64,000 nt of DNA from Saccharothrix espanaensis DSM 44229 (lineage in GTDB: Bacteria > Actinomycetota > Actinomycetes > Mycobacteriales > Pseudonocardiaceae). Of the stretch, positions 57,979 through 64,000 are shown one piece after another. The notes below the pieces were generated by a model. That model had not been told where the DNA came from. It saw nothing but the letters and a program-made list of their open reading frames with translations, and did no database searches. The translations under genes and the position numbers were made by a program. The stretch is from NCBI RefSeq assembly GCF_000328705.1, contig NC_019673.1, forward strand, positions 6,510,001 through 6,574,000, read 5' to 3'. Position 1 is the first letter of the stretch; every line of letters starts with the position of its first letter.

Positions 57979-59238
57979 TCAGCCCCCGCCGACGGTGAGT
58001 TCGAGCCGGCGCACCAGGTCGTTGGGCGACGGCATGGCGGCCACCTCCTGCCGCAGCCGCTCGGCCGCCAGCCGGTACCGGGGTTCGGTGAGCAGCGCCA
58101 CGAGCCGGTCGCGGATGGTCTCCGCGCTGGTCTGGCCGGGGTGCACGGCGGTGCCGGCGCCCTGCGCGGCGACCCGCTTGGCCATCGCCGGGCCGTCCCC
58201 GTCCCACGGCACGATGAGCTGCGGCACGCCGTTGAGCGCCGCGGTGGACAGGGTGCCGAACCCGGCGTGGTGGATGATCACCGAGCAGGTGGGGGCCAGC
58301 GCGTGCAGCGGCACGTAGGACACCAGCCGGGTGTTGTCCGGGATCCGCTCGATCTGGTCGTGCACGGTGGCCGGCAGCGCGACCACCAGCTCGATGTCGA
58401 GGTCCGCCAGGCCGTCGAGGATCTCCTGGAACCCCATCGCGTAGCCCGCCCAGGACGCGGTGCTCAGCCCCATGGTGAGCACGACCCTCGGCCGGGTGGG
58501 CGGTTCCCGCAGCCAGTCGGGCACCACCGCCGCGCCGCCGTAGGGCACGTACCGCAGCGGCAGGTAGCTCAGGTCGCCTTCCAGCCGCAGGGACGGCGGC
58601 AGCAGGTCGATCGTGTGGTGGCCGGTGACCAGGGCCTCGGTGAACTCGAAGCCGTACTTGGCGGCGTACCCGCCCAGCCACTCGGCCATCGGGTCCTCGC
58701 GGTCGCCCTCCGGCCGGCCCGCCCGCAGCCGCAGGAAGTGGTCCCGGGTCACGCCGAGGGTGTCCACGCTGAACAGCAGCCGGACGTGCGCCGCGCCGCA
58801 GGCCGCCGCGGCGACCGACCCGGCGAAGGTCGTCGGCTCCCACACCACCAGGTCGGGCCGCCAGGCGCGGGCGTACTCGACCAGGTCCGCGACCAGCGGG
58901 ACGTTGCTCATCCGGTGCCACCGCGCGACTTGCAGGCGGTAGCCCTCCAGCAGGTACTCCCAGGTCACGTCCTGCGGCCGCCAGTCGGCGGTGTCGTAGG
59001 GCACCGGCAGGCCGTCCAGTCCCGTGACGATCCAGTTGTGGTCCAGCTTCAGCATCCGGTCCAGGCCGCGGTCGGAGCCGACCGGGACGGCGGTCAGCCC
59101 GGCCTGGGTGATCTCCGCGGCGAAGCCGGGCGCGGAGGCGATCCGGACCTCGTGCCCGGCGGTGCGCAGCGCCCAGGCCAGCGGCACCATCGCCAGCAGG
59201 TGGGTCTTCTCCGGGTAGGTGGCGAACAGCACGCGCAT
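57979..59238 (-). CDS. Glycosyltransferase GT5 of the array
   Basis: The 419-residue GT-B enzyme has an N-terminus MRVLFATYPEKTHLLAMVPL and a donor domain VVLTMGLSTASWAGYAMGFQ and IHHAGFGTLSTAALNGVPQL. It belongs to the MGL-type subgroup. Starts at 59247 (ATG overlapping the GT6 stop as ATGA) and 59244 are also possible; 59238 gives the family N-terminus. It lacks the usual AEAEQ block of the donor domain (ALPATVHDQIERI instead), so donor use may differ. Confidence 0.91.
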   Translation of the reverse strand: MRVLFATYPEKTHLLAMVPLAWALRTAGHEVRIASAPGFAAEITQAGLTAVPVGSDRGLDRMLKLDHNWIVTGLDGLPVPYDTADWRPQDVTWEYLLEGYRLQVARWHRMSNVPLVADLVEYARAWRPDLVVWEPTTFAGSVAAAACGAAHVRLLFSVDTLGVTRDHFLRLRAGRPEGDREDPMAEWLGGYAAKYGFEFTEALVTGHHTIDLLPPSLRLEGDLSYLPLRYVPYGGAAVVPDWLREPPTRPRVVLTMGLSTASWAGYAMGFQEILDGLADLDIELVVALPATVHDQIERIPDNTRLVSYVPLHALAPTCSVIIHHAGFGTLSTAALNGVPQLIVPWDGDGPAMAKRVAAQGAGTAVHPGQTSAETIRDRLVALLTEPRYRLAAERLRQEVAAMPSPNDLVRRLELTVGGG

Positions 59239-59243
59239 CGGCA

Positions 59244-60518
59244 TCATCCGTCGGCTCGGTACTTGGCGGTGAGCTCTTCCAGTCGCGGGACGAGCTGGTT
59301 CGGGGTCGGCAGGTCGAGCATCTCCGCGCGCAACGCCCGTGCCCGCTCGGTGAACGAGGGCTCGGCCAGCAGCCGCACGACGCTCGCGCGCACGGACGCG
59401 CCGGTGGCCGCGGTGGCGTGGGTGCTGAGCCCGGCCCCCTGCGCGACCAGCCGGTTCGACAGCGCGGGCTGGTCGACGTCCCAGGGCAGGGTCAGCTGGG
59501 GCACGCCGTGCATCGCGGTGGTGGCCAGGGTGCCGACCCCGGCGTGGTGGACGGCCACCGCGCAGGTCGGCAGCAGCGCGGCCAGCGGGACGTAGGGCAC
59601 CAGCCGGGCGTTGTCGGGGATCGCGGGCAGCTTGGCCTTGTGCTCGTCGGTGATCGTGCCCACCACTTCGACGTCCAGGTCGGACAGCGCGTCGAGCACT
59701 TCCGCGACGTTGAACGGGTACCCGTCGGTGCGGTCGGTGACCGTCAGCCCCATGGTGATGGCCACGCGCGGGCGCTCCGGCTCGTCCCAGAGCCAGCGCG
59801 GCACCACCGCCGGGCCGCCGTACTGCACGTGTCGCATGTGGACGTTGTGCAGGTTCGCGCCCACGCTCAACGACCGGGGCAGCGAGTCGATGGTGAAGTG
59901 GCCGGTGGCCATGTCCTCGGTGTACTCGCCGCCGTACTTGCGCGCGTAGCTGCCGAGCCAGTCGGCCAGCGGGTCGGCCCGCTCGCCCGGCGGCCGTTGC
60001 CCTTTGAGGCGCAGGTAGTGGTCCCGGGTGATGCCGTAGACGTCCGCGCCGACCAGCAGCCGCGCGTGCGCCGCGCCGCACGCCTTCGCGGCGATGCTCC
60101 CGGCCTGGGTGAGCGGTTCCCAGACCACCAGGTCCGGTTTCCACGCCCGCGCGAACGCCACCAGGTCCGGGATCATCGGCACGTTGCTCGTCTTGTGCCA
60201 GCGGATTGCGAGGTTCGCGTACCCGTCGTGCAGGTGCTCCCAGGTGACGTCCTCGGGACGTGACTCGGCCGCGTCGTAGGGCGCGGGCCAGCCGGCCTGC
60301 TTGCCGCCCAGCCAGATCCCGACCCGGTTCAGGATCGTCCAGAGGTCGAGGTCGCCGCCCACCGGCACCGCCGTCAAGCCGGCCCTGGTCACCTCGTCGA
60401 CGAGTTTGGGCTGCACCGCGAAGCGCACCTCGTGGCCCGCGGTGCGCAGCGCCCACGCCAGCGGGGCCAGCATGAGGAAGTGGGTCCTCTCGGCGTGGCA
60501 GGTGAAGAGGACGCGCAT
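59244..60518 (-). CDS. Glycosyltransferase GT6 of the array
   Basis: The 424-residue GT-B enzyme begins MRVLFTCHAERTHFLMLAPL and ends LEELTAKYRADG. The donor domain has ITMGLTVTDRTDGYPFNVAE and VHHAGVGTLATTAMHGVPQL (MGL-type). VHMRHVQYGGPAVVPRWLWD replaces the usual RYVPYGGP block. The ATG at 60518 follows GGAAGGAAACGAGACCG, the same leader seen before the decayed copy. Its stop overlaps the possible GT5 start. Confidence 0.92.
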   Translation of the reverse strand: MRVLFTCHAERTHFLMLAPLAWALRTAGHEVRFAVQPKLVDEVTRAGLTAVPVGGDLDLWTILNRVGIWLGGKQAGWPAPYDAAESRPEDVTWEHLHDGYANLAIRWHKTSNVPMIPDLVAFARAWKPDLVVWEPLTQAGSIAAKACGAAHARLLVGADVYGITRDHYLRLKGQRPPGERADPLADWLGSYARKYGGEYTEDMATGHFTIDSLPRSLSVGANLHNVHMRHVQYGGPAVVPRWLWDEPERPRVAITMGLTVTDRTDGYPFNVAEVLDALSDLDVEVVGTITDEHKAKLPAIPDNARLVPYVPLAALLPTCAVAVHHAGVGTLATTAMHGVPQLTLPWDVDQPALSNRLVAQGAGLSTHATAATGASVRASVVRLLAEPSFTERARALRAEMLDLPTPNQLVPRLEELTAKYRADG

Positions 60519-60541
60519 CGGTCTCGTTTCCTTCCGGCGGG

Positions 60542-61804
60542 TCAGCGGGTGCGGAACTTGGCGGTCAGCGCTTCGAGCTGCGGCACCAGGTCGTTGGGGG
60601 TGGGCGAGGTCTCGATCTCCGCGCGCAGCGCGAGGGCGCGTTCGCGGAAGCGGGGTTCGGTGAGCAGCCGCCGCACGGCGTCGCGCACCTTGTCCCCGGT
60701 GGCCTCGCTGGTGTGCAGGTCCAGCCCGGCGCCCTGTTCGGTGAGCAGCCTGCCGAGGATCGGCTGGTCGTAGTGGTAGTGCACGGTGAGCTGCGGGACC
60801 GCGTGCAGCGCGGTGGTCGCCAGGGTGGCCGCGCCGCCGTGCTGGACGATCACCGAGCAGGTGGGGGCCAGCGCGTGCCACGGCACGTAGGACACCAGGC
60901 GGACGTTGTCCGGCAGCGCGCCCAGCTTCGCCTGCTCGGCCTCGGCGACCGTGGCGACGACCTCGACGTCCAGTTCGGCCAGCTTCGCCAGGATCTCGGC
61001 CACCGAGACGTTGTAGGAGCCGTAGACCTCGGTGGCGCTGAGCCCCATCGTGAACCCCACGCGGGGTTTGGCGGGTTCGGCCCACAGCCACTTCGGGACG
61101 ACGGCCGGACCGCCGTAGGGCACGTACCGCGTGCGGACGTAGTCGAGGTCCGCTTCTACCTGGAGGCTCTTGGGGAACTGGTCGATGGTGAAGTTCCCGG
61201 TGAACAGGTCTTCGGAGAACTCGAACCCGTACTTGCGGCCGTACCCGGCGAACCAGTCGGCGATCGGGTCGGCCCGGTCGTCCGGCGGCTGCTGGTCGCG
61301 CAGCGTCCGGTAGGTCTCCCGCACGCCGCCGAAGACGTCGATGCCGAACAGCATCCGGGCGTGCGCCGCGCCGCACGCCTTCGCCGCGATCGCCCCGGCG
61401 AAGGTGAGCGGCTCCCAGACGACCAGGTCCGGCTGCCACGAGCGGGCGAACGCCACCAGGTCCGGGATGAGCGGGAAGTTGCCGTACCGGTGCCACTGGT
61501 CGGCCGCTCCGGCCATCCCGGGCTTGAGGTACTCCCAGGTGGCGTGCTCCGGGGTGTCGAAGGCGTCGTAGGGCGGCGGGATGCCGGGGCGCTCGGCCTG
61601 CAACGCCTCCTCGGAGTCGGTCATCCGCAGGTCGCGGTCGCGGCCGACGGGCACCGCGGTCAGCCCGGCCTGGGTGATGGTGGCCGCGAACCTCGGCTGG
61701 CTGGCGAAGCGGACCTCGTGCCCGGCCGTGCGCAGGGCCCAGGCCATCGGCACCAGGTACAGGAAGATCGCCTTCTCCGGATTGGCGGCGAACAGGACGC
61801 GCAT
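60542..61804 (-). CDS. Glycosyltransferase GT7 of the array
   Basis: The 420-residue GT-B enzyme begins MRVLFAANPEKAIFLYLVPM. The donor domain has FTMGLSATEVYGSYNVSVAE and VQHGGAATLATTALHAVPQL. The canonical HxGxGT motif reads HGGAAT, so the donor-binding glycine is replaced by alanine; this may alter sugar-nucleotide use or lower activity. It belongs to the MGL-type subgroup. The start ATG at 61804 lies 21 bp after the GT8 stop. Confidence 0.92.
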   Translation of the reverse strand: MRVLFAANPEKAIFLYLVPMAWALRTAGHEVRFASQPRFAATITQAGLTAVPVGRDRDLRMTDSEEALQAERPGIPPPYDAFDTPEHATWEYLKPGMAGAADQWHRYGNFPLIPDLVAFARSWQPDLVVWEPLTFAGAIAAKACGAAHARMLFGIDVFGGVRETYRTLRDQQPPDDRADPIADWFAGYGRKYGFEFSEDLFTGNFTIDQFPKSLQVEADLDYVRTRYVPYGGPAVVPKWLWAEPAKPRVGFTMGLSATEVYGSYNVSVAEILAKLAELDVEVVATVAEAEQAKLGALPDNVRLVSYVPWHALAPTCSVIVQHGGAATLATTALHAVPQLTVHYHYDQPILGRLLTEQGAGLDLHTSEATGDKVRDAVRRLLTEPRFRERALALRAEIETSPTPNDLVPQLEALTAKFRTR

Positions 61805-61825
61805 CGTGGTGCTCCCCCGGTGTGG

Positions 61826-63088
61826 TCAGCGGACGGCGAGTTCTTCCAGCGCCGTGACGAGTTCGTTCGGGCTGGGCAGGGCGTGGATCTCCGCGCGCAG
61901 CGCGTCGGCGCGCTCGCGGAACCCCGGCTCCGCCAACAGCCGGCGCACGCCGTCGCGCACGGCGGAGCCGGTGGCCCGCTCGGCGTCGAGCACCAGCGCG
62001 GCCCCCTGCTCCCCCGCCCGGCGGGCCAGCTCCGGCTCGTCGAAGTCCCACGGCACGGTGAGCTGCGGGACGGCGTGCAGCGCGGTGGTGAGGAACGTGC
62101 CCGGCCCGGCGTGGTTGATCACCGCGGCGCAGGTCGGCACCAGCTCGTTGAGCGGCACGTAGGAGACCAGCCGCGCGTTGTCCGGGACCCGGCCGAGCTT
62201 GCGCTGCTCCGACTCGGCGAGCGTGGCGACGACCTCGACGTCGAGGTCGGCGAGCGCGTCGAGGGTCTCCCGCGTGCTGAAGCTGTAGCCGCCGAAGCGC
62301 TCCGTGGCGGTGGTGCCGAGGGTGAGCGCGACGCGCGGCCGGTCGCGCGGTTCCCACAGCCACCGGGGAGCCGCGGCCCGCCCGTTGTAGGGCACGTACC
62401 GCATCGGCAGGTAGTGCAGGTCGGCTTCCATCCGCAGCGAACCGGGCAGCTGGTCGATGGTGAACTCGCCGGTGACCATGTCCTCGGAGAACTCGAAGCC
62501 GTACTTGCGGCCGTAGCTGCCCAGCCAGTCGCCGAGCGGGTCGGCGCGGTTCTCGGCGGGCTGGTCGGCGTGCAGCCTCAGGTAGTTCTGGCGGGCCACG
62601 CCGAACACGTCGATGCTCCACAGCAGACGCGCGTGCGCGGCACCGCACGCCTTCGCCGCGATCGGCCCGGCGTAGGTGTTGGGCTCCCAGACGACCAGGT
62701 CGGGTTTCCACGCCTGGGCGAACTCCACCAGCCCGGCGGCGATCGGGAAGTTGTCGAGCCGGTGCCACGCGTTGAGGACGTAGTCGTACCCGGCCTTCAT
62801 CGTGTCGTAGTCGTGGTGCTCGGGCCCCAGCGCCGCGGTGTCGTACGGCGACGGCATCCCGGCGCGGCCCTCCTCGGTGCCCTCGGGGTCGAGGTCCACC
62901 ATGCGACGCCAGCCGCCGTGGCCGCGACCCACCGGCACCGCGGTCAGCCCGGCCTGGGTGACCACGTCGGCGAAGGTGGGGTGGCAGGCGAACCGCACCT
63001 CGTGCCCCGCCGTGCGCAGCGCCCAGGCCAGCGGCACCATCGCCAGGAAGATGGTCTTCTCCGGATAGGTCGTGAACAGGACTCGCAC
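61826..63088 (-). CDS. Glycosyltransferase GT8 of the array
   Basis: The 420-residue GT-B enzyme starts with GTG at 63088 (MRVLFTTYPEKTIFLAMVPL). The donor domain has LTLGTTATERFGGYSFSTRE and NHAGPGTFLTTALHAVPQL. RYVPYNGRAAAPRWLWE replaces the RYVPYGGP block. It is the closest sister of GT9 (shared FEFSEDMVTG, PWDFDEPELARRA, NHAGPGTF), which points to a recent tandem duplication. It lies 5 bp after the GT9 stop. Confidence 0.92.
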   Translation of the reverse strand: MRVLFTTYPEKTIFLAMVPLAWALRTAGHEVRFACHPTFADVVTQAGLTAVPVGRGHGGWRRMVDLDPEGTEEGRAGMPSPYDTAALGPEHHDYDTMKAGYDYVLNAWHRLDNFPIAAGLVEFAQAWKPDLVVWEPNTYAGPIAAKACGAAHARLLWSIDVFGVARQNYLRLHADQPAENRADPLGDWLGSYGRKYGFEFSEDMVTGEFTIDQLPGSLRMEADLHYLPMRYVPYNGRAAAPRWLWEPRDRPRVALTLGTTATERFGGYSFSTRETLDALADLDVEVVATLAESEQRKLGRVPDNARLVSYVPLNELVPTCAAVINHAGPGTFLTTALHAVPQLTVPWDFDEPELARRAGEQGAALVLDAERATGSAVRDGVRRLLAEPGFRERADALRAEIHALPSPNELVTALEELAVR

Positions 63089-63093
63089 CGACC

Positions 63094-64000
63094 TCACCCC
63101 CCGATCCGGTAGTCGGCCGTGAGCTGTTCGAGCCGGGGCACCAGCTCGTTGGGGCTGGGCAGCGCGCGGATGTCGTCGCGCAGCCGCTCGGCCCGCGCGC
63201 GGAACGACGGCTCGCCCAGGACGCGGAGCAGCCCGGCACGGATCGCCGGGCCGGTGGCCTGGTCGGCGCGGATCATCAGCGAGGCTCCCTGCCGGGCCGC
63301 CCGCCGCGCCAGTTCGGGCTCGTCGAAGTCCCACGGCACGGTGAGCTGGGGAACGCCGTGCACCGCGGTGGTGAGGAACGTGCCGGGGCCGGCGTGGTTG
63401 ATCACCGCGGCGCACGTGGGCACGAGCGCGTGCAGGGGCACGTACGAGACGACCCGCGTGTTGTCCGGGACGCGGGTGAGCTTGCGCTGCTCAGACTCGG
63501 CGATCGTGGCGACGACCTCGACGTCGAGGTCGGCCAGCGCGTCGAGGACGTCCTGCGTCCGCACGGCGTAGCCGCCGAACCGCTCGGTGGCGGTGGTGCC
63601 GAGGGTGAGCGCGACCCTCGGCCGTTCGGGCGGTACCCGCAGCCAGTCCGGCACGGTGGCCGGGCCGCCGTAGGGGATGTACCGCATCGGGACGTAGTGC
63701 AGGTCGGCTGCCACCCGCAGCGAAGCGGGCAGCGGGTCGAGGGTGAACTGCCCGGTGACCATGTCCTCGGAGAACTCGAAGCCGTAGCGGCGGGCGTAGC
63801 CGTCCAGCCACTCCCGGGGCGGGTCGGCCTGCTCCCCCACCGGCTGCGCGGCCTTGCGCTTGAGGAACAGCTCACGGGTCGCGCCGAAGACGTCGATGCT
63901 CCACAGCAGGCGCGCGTGCGCGGCGCCGCACGCCTTGGCCGCGATCGCCCCGGCGTAGGTCAGCGCCTCCCAGATGACCAGGTCGGGTTTCCACGCGCGG
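63094..64000 (-). CDS. Glycosyltransferase GT9 of the array (5' end outside window)
   Basis: At least 301 codons of a GT-B enzyme are visible; the frame is open to the right edge. The visible part starts RAWKPDLVIWEALTYAGAIA, a position near residue 120 of the other copies, so about 120 N-terminal residues are missing. The donor domain has LTLGTTATERFGGYAVRTQD and NHAGPGTFLTTAVHGVPQL. It is a sister of GT8. The operon therefore continues to the right, and more transferases or sugar genes are expected there. Confidence 0.92.
   Translation of the reverse strand, partial: RAWKPDLVIWEALTYAGAIAAKACGAAHARLLWSIDVFGATRELFLKRKAAQPVGEQADPPREWLDGYARRYGFEFSEDMVTGQFTLDPLPASLRVAADLHYVPMRYIPYGGPATVPDWLRVPPERPRVALTLGTTATERFGGYAVRTQDVLDALADLDVEVVATIAESEQRKLTRVPDNTRVVSYVPLHALVPTCAAVINHAGPGTFLTTAVHGVPQLTVPWDFDEPELARRAARQGASLMIRADQATGPAIRAGLLRVLGEPSFRARAERLRDDIRALPSPNELVPRLEQLTADYRIGG

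Noticed and set aside
60713-63112. 799-aa plus-strand frame antisense to the glycosyltransferases
   Set aside because: Long antisense frames occur along the whole array because of the extreme third-position GC; the minus-strand frames are clear enzymes.

Overview
The window is very GC-rich, with frequent GTG starts and many overlapping start/stop codons, as expected of an actinomycete. One gene set points to Saccharothrix, specifically the saccharomicin producer S. espanaensis or a close relative. It combines a 512-aa HpaB-type coumarate 3-hydroxylase, an N-terminally short acyl ligase and a 510-aa tyrosine ammonia-lyase, beside a long run of macrolide-type glycosyltransferases. These match sam5, sam7 and sam8, known from caffeic acid formation in that organism. 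The species call rests on recall of that literature, not on a search.

Regions. (1) 1-15 kb is mixed chromosome: a fused indolepyruvate:ferredoxin oxidoreductase (cut by the left edge), small regulators, a GntR/ROK pair sharing a DasR-like operator, a DUF4365 protein, a LigD-type polymerase, a secreted M28 aminopeptidase, and decayed genes (PPOX protein, proline racemase, methyltransferase). (2) 15.3-24.9 kb is a sulfur-scavenging locus: a ROK regulator, oligopeptide-type ABC transporter genes and a sulfatase with overlapping reading frames, plus a divergent TauD/AtsK-type dioxygenase. (3) 25-31 kb holds a TPR protein, a caspase-vWA fusion and two membrane-anchored proteins of unknown family; this is the best candidate for an undescribed (possibly defence) system. 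(4) 31-42 kb has a PadR/dienoyl-CoA reductase operon, membrane and HD-domain proteins, a large secreted subtilase, an ArsR-acetyltransferase fusion with a clear operator, and a secreted HAF-repeat protein. (5) 42.8-64 kb is the glycoside antibiotic cluster.

In the cluster an AraC-type regulator with a TTA codon and an LmbU-family regulator come first. sam5 is transcribed leftward. rmlA, sam7, sam8 and a RebM-like methyltransferase run rightward. A leftward operon then reads in from beyond the right edge: nine glycosyltransferases (one cut by the edge), one decayed glycosyltransferase remnant, and a PAPS-type sulfotransferase. Inferred scheme: Sam8 makes p-coumarate from tyrosine, Sam5 hydroxylates it to caffeate, Sam7 activates it for amide bonding to taurine, RmlA supplies dTDP-glucose for deoxysugars, and the glycosyltransferases build the long oligosaccharide. 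Strong stem-loops mark the convergent gene ends at 45025-45068 and 51748-51793.
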